Assembly (NCBI RefSeq): GCF_004359215.1
Contig: NC_090613.1
Span: 297,166-361,165 of the forward strand
Direction: 5' to 3'
Length of the DNA: 64,000 nucleotides
Origin: Bremia lactucae
Taxonomy: Eukaryota > Oomycota > Peronosporomycetes > Peronosporales > Peronosporaceae
Part shown: piece after piece, positions 54,741 through 64,000 of the stretch
Position numbering within the stretch: the stretch's first letter is position 1
Layout of the letters: each line of letters opens with the position of its first letter
Program-made: the position numbers and the translations under genes
Notes under the pieces: model-generated
Seen by the model: the letters and a program-made list of their open reading frames with translations, nothing else
Databases searched by the model: none
Told to the model about the DNA's origin: nothing

Positions 54741-55888
54741 ATGTTTTTTAGGTTTACAGTAGACAGTACCACTAGGTCATTAACATTAAATGAAAGTATT
54801 TTTGCTCTTCCATTTTTGTGAGAGTTCTATTTCTATCGGTCTACCGCATCAGCAATGGAATCCTGTACAAAACGGGCCACTGCTTTTCTATCCAACAGGA
54901 AATCACCTGCTGACTGGGTTTTATTTCTGTTTCAGTGCGACCGGCTCGCACTGCGGAGATATTAATCTCCTCATTATTGAGGGTATTATCGTTCTCATTA
55001 ATATTATTGTTTTCGGTGCTGAGTCTTTTAGCATCGTTGTCAAAGTCTGTAATATCATTATTGTATTACTGAGTTTGTCAACTTCAATGTTGATTAAATC
55101 AACATTCGTATCCTCGCATTGACCTTACCGCTAATGCGTGACGGCAAGAGCTAAAATGTCCTTACTCGAGTGAGTTCTTTCCCACGTAAATAGAATTCCC
55201 TCCAAACAAGGTGGGTGGCGTAAGACATTTACCAAAAATGGGGTATGCTTGAAGAAGCATGCACTGAATCGTTGATGGTAAATTCTATTATCGGCAAGAA
55301 CTCGCTCCAACTCGTTAAAAAATGGACGAATCCGCGAAGTACTTTTCGAGAATACGTTTGCCCGCTTCGTCTGACCATCTGTTTCAGGATGATCAGAAGT
55401 TGACATTTTCAACTGGGTTCGAAGTGATTTAAACACTGTTTGCCAATTTTTCGCCGTGAATCTAGGGTCTCGATTTGAGACCAGTACGCGGGGTAACCAT
55501 GGGAGTCGAAATAAAGACACGAGCACAGCCTTTGGCTTTGATCGACTCCGGGACTGCACCAAAACGTGGCATTGTGCTGTAAAAATCAAAAACAGGAATA
55601 AAATTGTTTTTATGTTCTTCGTCTGAAAAACCGAAGAAGAAGCCCATGGATACAGACTGCCAACATTCTGCCGGAACATGCAGATGTTGTAACATAGCAC
55701 GAAATTTAGCATTGGGCTTCACCTGTTGTCAAAATTCGCAAGAACGTATGTACTTGCGGACGAACTCATACTGGCGCGGCCAGTAGAAGTCGCGACTTGT
55801 TGTGAGATAAGTCTTTTCACATCTACTATGATCACTTATTGGTGCATCGTGGCACTCATACATGATGCGTAACGCAAATCATTATGGG
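54741..55888 (-). pseudogene. Integrase of B3
   Basis: Minus frames MGFFFGFSDEEHKNNFIPVF (55462-55722) and VSNRDPRFTAKNWQTVFKSL with DHPETDGQTKRANVF (55131-55712): the second catalytic Asp is kept but the third block reads QTKRAN instead of QTERVN. Part of the zinc-binding region is at 55740-55885. The segment 54790-55130 is the AT-rich linker. Confidence 0.7.
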
Positions 55889-57250
55889 TGGAAATTTTTC
55901 TTATCAATTGGGTACTTAATGCTTTTCAAGCAAGCATCCTGTTTCGTACCACTCAACTTGTTCGAGTGGTCGAGCTTCAACGCTGCCAGTGCTTGTGCAC
56001 AGCCTCGGTAATTATGTCCACGTCACCCTTGCCTGGGCTTGTACACAGCCGTCGGGATCAAACTCCTTAGTATGATTGGTATTCACACTGAAGTCTTGTG
56101 CATTTATGCAAACGACCGACCGCCAATGCACTCGTTTGTATGACATCAACGTGCTTGTGGACGCTTCAAGACATTCAATAGAGGACTCTCTGCTGAACGA
56201 GAGACAGGCATCGTCACAGCTTGATGCTGCCAACTTTATGAATGGCTCGTACTTTCTGAGCCATGATAATCCAAGAATGACATGAACTTTGTCAACCAAA
56301 TCAAGTACGATGAAATCATCACCGTTTTTTTTCCCTTTAACGTGTATTGGATACCAACTACACGTTTCTTTTCTGTTGCAGATGCGCTTGTTGCTAGGCG
56401 CTATCGCGATCAATAATTTTGAATCTGCGCTCTTTTAGCACTGGCCGTGGGGCACTACACCCACAAGCGTTGTGGCCCGTCTTTTGACAACGATTAGATT
56501 TTTGTAACCGATTGAAACTGGAAGAGCGAAGTTTCTCGCTCTCTTTATACGAGAGGTCCATCGGTTCTGGAACTCCGTTATATTGTCGTCTTGGAGGACG
56601 ACAAACTCCAGTGTAGACGAAAATCTATTCCAGACTGAAGCCCTACTGTTTCAATACAGAGATTGCTTGTTCTAGCGTCTCTCGTTCGAGCCGGAAAAGT
56701 GAGTCTGAACAAGACCGTCCGCAAGACCATTCATAATCACAATTACTACTGTTTGCGCATCTATTGGATGACTCACGAAACAGCTCACAAGTGTTCGTGG
56801 TTGTTGGGCATAAGCTCGAAGACCACGCTTGCCCTGCTTCAAATTCGGAAGTTTGGCTCGATCCCTGAACTTTGCACGTGGTAGCTCAAACGTTTGTCTG
56901 AGCCGGTCTGAAAGACTTTATACGACCCAAAGACTAATAGGTCGTAAAGCTTGAGCTCCAAGGCCCAGCATTTGGCACGTCCAGCTAGGTTGGACATACC
57001 AAATTTCACTTTCACTTTCGTCGCGTCATCAATGATACGACGAGCTTTTATGGCGTCTAACTCTGCGAACCATCTCAAAAGGGAGTCGCCTTCGATTGCC
57101 TTGAACTTAGAGATTTCGATCTTTAAGCTTTCAAATCGATGCGGAGCTTCGGCTCATTAGCAGCATTTACATGCTGCTGTCTCAACATTTCCAATTGTTA
57201 AGCACCCTATTCTCTCCTTAGCGTGTTGAGGTGAAGCAGGGCTACTTTCT
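55889..57250 (-). pseudogene. Linker, protease and gag of B3
   Basis: Linker and protease end: DLVDKVHVILGLSWLRKYEP (56012-56413). Gag: MRWFAELDAIKARRIIDDAT, MSNLAGRAKCWALELKLYDL (56839-57078) and a decayed N-terminus to about 57250. The RT and RNase H region is missing between this and integrase. Confidence 0.68.
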
Positions 57251-57533
57251 CTCAGGCCGCGTCGAGTTTGCAATGAATGAACTTGGCTAGGGCCGCATCC
57301 TCTTCACCTCTTCCCAGAGTGTACGGCATGGCGCCAACGGCTGGGCCGTCTACGAACTCATTCGTTCGATCGCTCTCCATTCAATATCATTCAAATGAGT
57401 AAACCTTTACGCGTGGCGTAATAGCCTTCTTGATGGGATGGAAATCTCCCTCCTTCTTTATCCACACGTCACACACGTCCATGTTGGATGGAACGTGCTT
57501 AGGCCATTGAACGGACTACAAAGTGCTACCAGG

Positions 57534-57861
57534 TAAAATGGGGCACCTTTTACTAGTACTGATCAGTACAAGTTAACCTTAAACCGATTACAGTGAAGGA
57601 AGGGTGCCTTGGAACTTCAGTACAGAGAAAGGTCTCTAAGTAGCTAAGGGGCTTCAGCTACATAAGGTAATTCAAAGGATGATGATAAAAATACTGTATT
57701 AATATATTTAGTTTCCTACGTAACGATCTTCTATCTTATTGCATCAATATTATCCAATTTGGAAATATTGGAACTTCTTTATTTATTTCCTCTCATAGGA
57801 ACTAATATTTAATTTTTCTCTTAAAGGAAATAATACTTATGTAACGGTACACTCCGTTACA
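57534..57861 (-). repeat. Family-B 5' LTR of B3, internally deleted
   Basis: 328 bp instead of about 510. The middle, between CTTCTATCT and ATTGCATCAATATTA, is missing. Left of it, on the minus strand, is the candidate PBS TGGTAGCACTTTGTAG. Stem CTAGTACTG and CAGTAC lie near the left end. Confidence 0.82.
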
Positions 57862-58576
57862 GCAACCCTGCCTTTGTTCGATGCAGTGATGAAGTGAGCT
57901 CTTTAAAACACACTGTTTCGTGAGAGGCAAATTCTGCAGTTGCTTAAGTGCACAAAGGAGAAATGTTTGTCGATTGCCACTTTAAAAGAGCCACGCATCG
58001 CTGTGTTACTATTCGTTTACTATCCCATCGCTGTGCTACCAGTCACTTGCTATCGATTCTATTTCATTTTCTTAATCGGCCTTGTAAGGATAAAATACAC
58101 ACTTTCGAGCTGATGCAATTCTTCAGTTAACCAAATGTGGTAAGTCGATATTACCAAATTTGCACTCACTTCAGATGTCAGATCACAATTATATGTAATA
58201 TATATAAATATAATAAAAATGAATTCAAGGCAATTGTTCAAGTAAACGTCGAAAAAAGAAGTAAGTTTCGTCATGAAGAAACATAATTCTAATAAAATCG
58301 ACAACTTCTTCATGCCAACATTTCTGCAAATCAAAAGTATGGACAGCATCAAATGCAGCGATTTCGTGTGGTATTAGAGTGCGTAGCAAAGCGCTACGGC
58401 GTCAATCAACCAACGCATCTGCAGACATCCCAGACACCATGATGAGATTCACCTTGGTACGCCTAAAAATGAGAGCAAAATGCGCCGACCCCGTGAAAAG
58501 TGGCAAGACTGGAATAAGCAGCCCCCACTCGAATCAGAAGATCCCACGATTCAGCCCGCTCGAGCTTGTATCGCTC
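57862..58576. other. Gene-free stretch between B3 and the cystathionine lyase-like gene
   Basis: AT-rich intergenic DNA. A 30-bp direct repeat occurs at 57996-58025 and 58026-58055. Open frames here and antisense to the next gene look accidental. It probably includes the 3' flank of the enzyme gene. Confidence 0.5.
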
Positions 58577-59039
58577 TCACGGAGCTACGTACGATTGCAA
58601 GGCCTGCGACAGATCTTTTATGAGATCCTTCGCGTCCTCAATACCAATCGATAGACGCACAAGATCCTCCGGAAACTCGCGTGCCTTCCGCACTTCTTCA
58701 GGAATACTAGCGTGCGACATCGCCCCCGGCAACGAAATCAATGAGTTCACACTGCCAAAACTCACGGTAATTTTAAAGAGCTTCGTGACCGTAAGCAAGT
58801 GCTGTGAAAAGGCGAGTGATCCAGTGCGAAAACATACGACCGATCCACAGCCACGGGCCTGTGAATCGTGAATCATCGACTCCGGCGACTTTTTCGGCAG
58901 CAAGGCCGTATAGTGGACCGTCTTGATCAACGGGTGATCTTTTAAAAAGCTGGCGACCTCCGCGGCGTTTTTCTGGGCAGTTAAGACGCGCAGACTCATT
59001 GTCTTAACGCCTCGCAAAAGCAGCCAACAGTCAAAGGGC
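58577..59039 (-). CDS. C-terminal part of a PLP-dependent cystathionine lyase/synthase-type enzyme
   Basis: About 154 codons of the Cys/Met-metabolism PLP-enzyme family, C-terminal domain. Hallmarks: PFDCWLLLRGVKTMSLRV, KTVHYTALLPKKSPES, GCGSVVCFRTGSLAFSQHL, KITVSFGSVNSLISLPGAMS, HASIPEEVRKAREFPEDLVR and LSIGIEDAKDLIKDL. The family handles transsulfuration or methionine synthesis in the cytosol or mitochondrion; subtype (beta-lyase, gamma-lyase or gamma-synthase) cannot be set from this part. The N-terminal domain with the PLP lysine should lie to the right but is lost at the N run, beyond which is retrotransposon. Either the gene is interrupted by A6 or the scaffold join is wrong. Confidence 0.85.
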
Positions 59040-59139
59040 NNNNNNNNNNNNNNNNNNNNNNNNNNNNNNNNNNNNNNNNNNNNNNNNNNNNNNNNNNNNN
59101 NNNNNNNNNNNNNNNNNNNNNNNNNNNNNNNNNNNNNNN
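59040..59139. other. 100-base run of N
   Basis: Exactly 100 N, most likely a scaffold gap of unknown length. It separates the enzyme fragment from element A6. Confidence 0.95.
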
Positions 59140-60027
59140 GAGCCCTTATGGCATCGTCCAACTCGACAAACCATCTTAAGAGGGTGTCTTCTTCGACTCG
59201 CCTATACTTAGAGATGTCAATCTTTGAGGTTTCGGGACGACGCGTGTGCGTCATCCCAGGTACAGGGGTCTATACCTGCTGTAACCTCAACGGTTGTGCC
59301 TGTTGAGAGCTTTGCTGATCAAGCAAGTCTAACTTTTCCTACGCCTCGTCAAGTTCATGTTGTATGAACTTGGCGATGGCTGAATGGATGGCATTTCTGT
59401 CCAAACCGGACAGCATGGCCAAGATGGCATCGTTCCCTACGGTCGAACTCATTCGTTCGACCGCACTCATTTCTATGTCACTTAGAAAGGAGTAGCTATC
59501 ACGCGAAACGTGATGCGTATTTCCATTGGCATCTAACATGTCCATGTTAGATGATGGAACTGTGGTCCTTGGACGGACTATATAGTGATTCCAGGTGTAA
59601 CGGGGCACTGCCGACTTGTACTGCTTCAGTACAAGTCCACTTCGCACTTCTTTAGTGCGAGTGGTGCCTCACGCACTTCACGTACACTATTACGTGCAGA
59701 GAAGACCCTCTTTAAAATACTTGCCTTGAAGAGGGTTTATTTAAAGCTATATTAATAATTTCGTCTTGTCTATCTACTTAATAATAATTTAATTATAAAC
59801 TTATACAAAACATGTGCTAAAAGTCTTATCTGTCTTTCTCTTTGCGCGCGTCCAGCGCTGACTGGACCGCGGAGAAAGTAGATATAATGGTCTATATCTA
59901 CCAATGGATAAGATTTTAGAATATTACTATGTAAAGTAATATTCTCCAAATTTTATTTTGCCTTTGAGATAATATATTAATTAACAACCTTTTAGTGTTT
60001 ATTTCATGTAACGATACACCCTTTACA
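59140..60027 (-). mobile_element. 5' end of family-A element A6
   Basis: Minus strand: 5' LTR 59596-60027, PBS variant (TGGAATCACTATATAG), and gag N-terminus with MDMLDANGNTHHVSRDSYSF from 59545, TVGNDAILAMLSGLDRNAIH, and MTHTRRPETSKIDISKYRRV (59140-59254). Cut by the gap. Confidence 0.82.
59596..60027 (-). repeat. Family-A 5' LTR of A6
   Basis: A 432-bp LTR from TGTAACGGGGCA to ACCCTTTACA. The stem-loop with CTTGTACTG stems is intact near 59615; the second has TCGCACTTCTTTAGTGCGA, still able to pair. Confidence 0.85.
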
Positions 60028-60043
60028 CATAGGACCTTCCGAT

Positions 60044-60232
60044 ATGATGTCTAACCAGTCGAAAATAAGAAACAGCCTGGAAAGCGGCAACGAGAAAGGT
60101 AGCGACTTATTTGCGACTTCTGAAATTAAGAATATGAAGCCAGCAAGCACGAGGCGGGGAAGTTGGTCACGGTCTTCTGCTCCACTTTATAGTTTCTCAA
60201 ATTTTCAACAAAATGAGCTTCCAGTAAACTAA
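60044..60232 (+). pseudogene. Remnant of a small secreted-protein family gene
   Basis: A 62-codon frame starting MMSNQSKIRNSLESGNEKGS right after the A6 LTR. It matches the C-terminal part of the broken gene at 28440-28684 and has no signal peptide, which suggests the LTR insertion removed the 5' part. The tail RRGSWSRSSAPLYSF is Ser/Arg-rich. Function unknown; it could be an independent short gene. Confidence 0.45.
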
Positions 60233-60362
60233 TGCAGCATAGTTTATGATGATGGCCGGATTTATAGCTGACTATGACACGTACATTTTTTTAAGTTTCT
60301 ATCACTACCAAACTCTATCCAAAATAATACAATTTTGCGAAGGTAAAACAAAATCACGCACA

Positions 60363-62153
60363 TTATTCTCGAGCATCGTCGACAAACATAATCGACAGTG
60401 TTGAGTCCTTATACTTTGCTTTGGGCCCACCGTTAATCACGCGGTGGTAAGTGCTAGAACCTTGTCCTTTTACACCTGCACGACCCGTTGTCAAATACAA
60501 GAACAAACATGCGGCCACCAAGAGTAAGAAACTAAAATTCCAGCCAAGAGGGAGTCCAGCACTTAGCTGTTCGGCCAGCAATTCCGATGCGATGGAAAAC
60601 GTGACTTTGCGTTGAAGCGCCTCCAGATACAAAAATGCACCAGTGAGCCAAGCCACGAGTTCGGCTGGGTTGCCATGTTCTACCTCATCATTTGATCCGC
60701 GACCTGATAGAACTGGCTCCTTCTCGAAACGATCAACGAAATAAATACGATGATCCGTATCTTGAACGCCAAGTTGTTCGAGTAGCACAATGGTATAGCA
60801 CAAGTCGAAGCATAGAATGTTTAATGAAGAGCTACTACTTTCGACCGTCGAATTCAAAGTCACATTTGCGGCAGCAGAGACATGAGTCAGTGTGGCCCCA
60901 CTGACAATATCTTCATAAGGCAGCATACATAGTGTAATAGCAGCTTTACGAAGAGACCAAAGCGTTGGATTCGGGAGAAGCAGTGGCTCCACATGTGATT
61001 CCTGACGCTTGTCTTTTATAGATTTCAACACGCAATGGGTCCTTAACACAGCCTCTCGAAGCACTCCAGATGCGTAAAACGATTCGCCACCTTGAAGCTG
61101 TGGAGCGCTGCCTATAAAGCAAAAGGTCTCCGGTGGACAATTCGCATTGCTTGAAAGAACATGTGACTTGAGTAGCGTCAGACACTTGACAGCATCTCCT
61201 GTGCCTTTCAGCGTCACATTGACACCCTCGACCATCAAAACATGATCTTTGAAGAAACACGGATGCTCCAGAGAAGTCAAAGCGCCGTGTTTTTCCTCAG
61301 GATGAATCAAAGCCTGCAGAGTTGCATGTCGTCCAAAGCCTGGATATTCCCGCCCATAAAAGTCGCTCATGTTTAGCGCCACATTCACTTGACGCTGTCG
61401 TTTTCCGCGTCTCCATCGCTCTCGCACGTCAAAAATCATTTCAACCGCATCCGAGTCGGATTCAGAGCTCAACTTACCAACTTGTCCCCCTGCGTCCACG
61501 TGCATTACCCCAAAGACTTCCACTTGCCCGGGGCTGAGCGACGGAGCCACTTTTCCAGAGAGATAATTCGTTCCTACTACGTAAAAGTACAGGCGCCAAG
61601 TAGATGGGACAACACGCAAGTCGCCACTCGAAATGACACTTTCATGGTCGTCTTGAGGCTTAATAGATGGCATATTGAGTGCAAAAGGAAAATGTTTGTC
61701 ACGTTTTGCACGAACTCGTAGCCAATCAAGGCGTTCGATAACACGTGTGGCCACAGTCTTGTCCTGTGAAGTGGAATCAGGGGTTGTCTCGGACTCCGCC
61801 ATAACAAAATGTGCAAAACACAGCGATGGATCGACCCGGTTAAGTAGCCACTTCACTGCTTGGTCGAACGCTGGCCGCAAGATCTGATAAATCTCATCAG
61901 ACCGATACTTATCTTTTAGTGTCGCATCGAAAACGTCCTCTATAATCGAAGGCAATAGAGGAAAGTGGTCGTAAACGTTAATACCGTCCTGCTCGTAAGC
62001 GTTTTGAAGGACTAATACACGTGTGCGTGTCCTCGCTAGTACAACAAACACACGGCAATGCGCACGCGCTGGTGGTGGCATGGGCGCATCCTGCACAGCC
62101 AGAGTGCGGCCCAGCACCGTCAACAACAGCAGCAAAAGCGCTCCTTGCTTCAT
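60363..62153 (-). CDS. GDA1/CD39-like (apyrase-like) single-pass membrane protein
   Basis: 596 residues, one exon. N-terminal signal peptide (about 1-19) and one C-terminal membrane helix (WNFSFLLLVAACLFLYL, 538-554), so mostly lumenal or extracellular. Apyrase-like blocks in the family order: GVMHVDAGGQVGKLSS (215-230), resembling the glycine-rich fourth apyrase region; EHPCFFKDH (296-304); GSAPQLQGGESFYASGVLRE (348-367); LCFDLCYTIVLLEQLGV (447-463); AWLTGAFLYLEAL (501-513). The first region reads LARTRTRV (39-46) where active enzymes have a DAGS-type motif, and the catalytic Glu of the third region near NYLSG (196-200) is not obvious. It may be inactive or highly diverged. Family members hydrolyse nucleoside di- and triphosphates. 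Divergent with the next gene. Confidence 0.6.
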   Translation of the reverse strand: MKQGALLLLLLTVLGRTLAVQDAPMPPPARAHCRVFVVLARTRTRVLVLQNAYEQDGINVYDHFPLLPSIIEDVFDATLKDKYRSDEIYQILRPAFDQAVKWLLNRVDPSLCFAHFVMAESETTPDSTSQDKTVATRVIERLDWLRVRAKRDKHFPFALNMPSIKPQDDHESVISSGDLRVVPSTWRLYFYVVGTNYLSGKVAPSLSPGQVEVFGVMHVDAGGQVGKLSSESDSDAVEMIFDVRERWRRGKRQRQVNVALNMSDFYGREYPGFGRHATLQALIHPEEKHGALTSLEHPCFFKDHVLMVEGVNVTLKGTGDAVKCLTLLKSHVLSSNANCPPETFCFIGSAPQLQGGESFYASGVLREAVLRTHCVLKSIKDKRQESHVEPLLLPNPTLWSLRKAAITLCMLPYEDIVSGATLTHVSAAANVTLNSTVESSSSSLNILCFDLCYTIVLLEQLGVQDTDHRIYFVDRFEKEPVLSGRGSNDEVEHGNPAELVAWLTGAFLYLEALQRKVTFSIASELLAEQLSAGLPLGWNFSFLLLVAACLFLYLTTGRAGVKGQGSSTYHRVINGGPKAKYKDSTLSIMFVDDARE

Positions 62154-62230
62154 GAAGAACTAAAATCGAATTTTTTGTACACCACATTAAAATGATGTGT
62201 CTAACACAATCATATCTAAACCAGCTTCGC
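62154..62230. promoter_or_regulatory. Very short divergent intergenic region
   Basis: Only 77 bp separate the two start codons (38 bp if the glycosyltransferase starts at 62192). It must hold both core promoters, or the promoters overlap the coding regions. No TATA box or clear oomycete initiator is obvious. Confidence 0.45.
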
Positions 62231-63832
62231 ATGGCCGAGTCGTCGGGGCCACGCTTCTTACTGCACGCTTGTGTATTCCTACTGGCACTCATTAGCAGCT
62301 TATTGCAGCTAGCTTTCTTTGCATTACTGCCTCAGATTAATCTTCACACTGATTATTGCAATGCTACGTTGGCATCGCGTTCGCTGCTGGAAACCACGAG
62401 CGCTGAGCTCGCGGCGCCCATGAAGCTGCTATTCCAGTCGCTGTTCTTGTCTCCGCACGATCTTGAACAGGAAGAGTTGCGGCGCAATGAAATGATTCAA
62501 GAACCGAAGCTGACAATCCGTGGCAAACAAAGTCACGCTCCAGACACGCAATCTGAGAAATTTCGGGATCCCATGTGGGGCGAGGGCGAGACGTTTACAA
62601 CCGAGGCCATGGCAGACGAACAGATGATCAGATTAAAGCAACTGGAAGAATTGGAAAAGGAATTAGAATTTGAGCGCCAACTTAGTTTGCATGCAGGCTT
62701 CTTCCTCCAGACAAGAGGACAGGGTCATGAAGCTATTAACTCCAAGTCTGCTTACTGTATCAATATCGTCACGCCAAATGACTCACCTGGAATTTTGTTA
62801 GACTCGGAATTATACTTGAGTGTATTACCCTCGGCTCGACCCGTGTACTCGTTCCAAGGTAATTACGAACAGGAGTCTGACAGCAGCAATGGAAAGCCTA
62901 TGCAGCAACTGGAGATGCCTCCATCCGTCATTGACATTTATTTGGAACGACATCCCGTGGATCGAAAGTATTACCCAAATTTCCATGCTCCAAAAGAGAA
63001 AACAATTTGGATGATGCAAAACGTCGAGTTTTTTGATCGACACGAGTTCGAAAATCCTACAGTAGGAGTAATGATAGTAAAAAATCGCATTGGTCTGAAA
63101 AAAGTGCTCGAGTACAGGCTTCGCCACCAACTCTCGTATTCCGTATTCTATGCAAAGCACACGAGTCGCGATGTGTACCAGCCAGCAATCAAGCGCGATT
63201 GGACCTCATTTTTACATTTGGCCGGATGGAGTCCGTTTAAAAATACGCGAGTGATTCTGCAGGCCTGGGCGTTGCATCCCGAGTGGCCACACCTGGTTCT
63301 TCGTGTGATTAAAGCGAGTTTATGTGAATGGATTGAAGAGCAATTTGGCCCAAAGGAATCGTGGCGACTGCTTAATGTCGACTATACGTGTGGCTCTGTG
63401 CCAGCTGAAGAGAAGGATCGACTGCAGAATGAAATGGGACTGCACTTGTGTCCAAGTGAAACAGAAGGGTTTGGCCATTATATTAACGAAGCGCGAAGTG
63501 TTGGTGCGCTCATTGTGACATCAAATGTACCGCCAATGAACGAGCTGGTGGACGAAAAGAATGGAATACTGATAGGGGAGCCGCACGCGTGGTGGTGGCA
63601 GACAAAGGGCGACTTGTTTATGCCTTTAGCGCTCGTGACGGTGGCTGATATTGAGCGCAGCGTTGAAAAAATCTTGCTGCTTTCCATTGAAGAGCGGCAA
63701 CGAATGGGTCGGCGTTCAAGATCGAGATTTCTGGAGGACCGCGTATATTTTCTTAATGCGATGGCCGTGTTGGAAGAAAGTTTATGTCAAGATGAGATTC
63801 AAATTAAAAAATTAAAACCATATCTGTACTAG
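62231..63832 (+). CDS. Group-1 (GT4-type) glycosyltransferase, membrane-anchored
   Basis: 533 residues from the ATG at 62231 (MAESSGPRF), chosen because it places the hydrophobic anchor FLLHACVFLLALISSLLQLA close to the N-terminus; an in-frame ATG at 62192 would add 13 residues. A charged coiled-coil stretch (RLKQLEELEKELEFERQLSL) precedes the catalytic part. The C-terminal Rossmann domain has HLAGWSPFKNTRVILQAW and the nucleotide-sugar signature CPSETEGFGHYINEARSVGA, with the two Glu of the EX7E motif, then NVPPMNELV. It probably transfers a sugar in the Golgi or ER lumen; donor and acceptor are unknown. Intact and apparently single-exon. Confidence 0.8.
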   Translation: MAESSGPRFLLHACVFLLALISSLLQLAFFALLPQINLHTDYCNATLASRSLLETTSAELAAPMKLLFQSLFLSPHDLEQEELRRNEMIQEPKLTIRGKQSHAPDTQSEKFRDPMWGEGETFTTEAMADEQMIRLKQLEELEKELEFERQLSLHAGFFLQTRGQGHEAINSKSAYCINIVTPNDSPGILLDSELYLSVLPSARPVYSFQGNYEQESDSSNGKPMQQLEMPPSVIDIYLERHPVDRKYYPNFHAPKEKTIWMMQNVEFFDRHEFENPTVGVMIVKNRIGLKKVLEYRLRHQLSYSVFYAKHTSRDVYQPAIKRDWTSFLHLAGWSPFKNTRVILQAWALHPEWPHLVLRVIKASLCEWIEEQFGPKESWRLLNVDYTCGSVPAEEKDRLQNEMGLHLCPSETEGFGHYINEARSVGALIVTSNVPPMNELVDEKNGILIGEPHAWWWQTKGDLFMPLALVTVADIERSVEKILLLSIEERQRMGRRSRSRFLEDRVYFLNAMAVLEESLCQDEIQIKKLKPYLY

Positions 63833-64000
63833 CGACTCGAAGAAAGCTCCGTGCCTTGTTTGATTAAAGAGAATTGTAGGAGCATTTAATATTTTAAGCT
63901 TATTGAAAATAATATATCGCGACACTTGGTGGTATTATGATCTACACATCGATGGAATTAATAAATTACAATGGAGCATAGGTCGTCGATGGTTTAGTAA
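63833..64000. other. 3' flank of the glycosyltransferase gene
   Basis: AT-rich sequence with AATAAT-like stretches that could serve in polyadenylation; nothing else is recognised. Confidence 0.4.

Larger units (their letters stand above)
52232..57861 (-). mobile_element. Family-B element B3, lacking RT and RNase H
   Basis: Minus-strand element with 3' LTR 52232-52743, aORF on the plus strand, chromodomain, integrase, then a direct jump near 55888 to the protease linker, protease, gag, PBS and a shortened 5' LTR (57534-57861). It can only have moved with help from another element. Confidence 0.82.

Noticed and set aside
58379..58871. Plus-strand open frames over the cystathionine lyase-like gene
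   Set aside because: They run antisense to a clearly conserved enzyme and show no family resemblance.
61389..61721. Plus-strand frame within the apyrase-like gene
   Set aside because: Antisense to a long, coherent coding sequence; no independent support.
60363..62153. GPI-transamidase subunit PIG-S
   Set aside because: Size and two hydrophobic ends fit, but the internal blocks resemble GDA1/CD39 apyrase regions better and PIG-S motifs were not recognised.

Overview
The window looks like nuclear DNA from a plant-associated oomycete of the Peronosporales (downy mildew or Phytophthora type; Bremia-like is my guess). This rests on two intronless genes for secreted WY-like helical proteins, the style of the Ty3/gypsy chromodomain retrotransposons, and the compact intronless housekeeping genes at the right end. 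About 85% of the window is decayed LTR retrotransposon. Two runs of N (40585-40684 and 59040-59139) and a single N (13373) are present.

Layout: 1-310 end of a family-A LTR; 349-1971 secreted WY-like gene 1 (+); 2306-2719 solo family-B LTR; 2773-11511 family-B element B1 (-); 11002-13315 truncated B2 (-), sharing an LTR with B1; 13374-17805 5'-truncated family-A element A1 (+); 17806-17975 family-B LTR remnant; 18288-19958 secreted WY-like gene 2 (-); 20360-28258 full-length family-A element A2 (+); 28259-28740 non-element DNA with a broken secreted-protein gene; 28741-36307 element A3 (-); 35869-40584 element A4 (-), sharing an LTR with A3; 40685-45142 element A5 (+); 45143-50090 a different chromovirus, family C (+); 50112-52226 inverted pieces of family-C gag and a family-B antisense gene; 52232-57861 element B3 (-); 58577-59039 C-terminus of a cystathionine lyase-like enzyme (-); 59140-60027 5' end of element A6 (-); 60044-60232 remnant of a small gene; 60363-62153 apyrase-like membrane protein (-); 62231-63832 group-1 glycosyltransferase (+).

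The most interesting feature is shared by families A and B. Besides gag and a pol with protease, RT, RNase H, integrase, GPY/F module and chromodomain, each carries a second gene on the opposite strand, starting about 115-150 bp inside the 3' LTR and running back into the 3' end of pol. I call it the aORF. It is seen in B1, B2, B3 and A1-A5, always in the same place and direction. Its protein motifs are conserved between the two families although the LTR bodies are unrelated. Its coiled-coil C-terminus and basic tail overlap the pol C-terminus and chromodomain for about 0.7 kb in one fixed reading phase, and in-frame tandem repeats in the overlap lengthen both reading frames together. I do not recognise the product. 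All copies here carry frameshifts, so the window holds remnants of the system rather than a clearly working copy.

The repeat landscape is unusually rearranged: three local inversions (about 0.54, 0.35 and 1.4 kb), one patchwork of short pieces from at least three element families (8.5-9.2 kb), two shared-LTR tandem arrays, and precise loss of protease or RT modules. Both secreted-protein genes sit between a family-A LTR upstream and a family-B LTR downstream, in opposite orientations.
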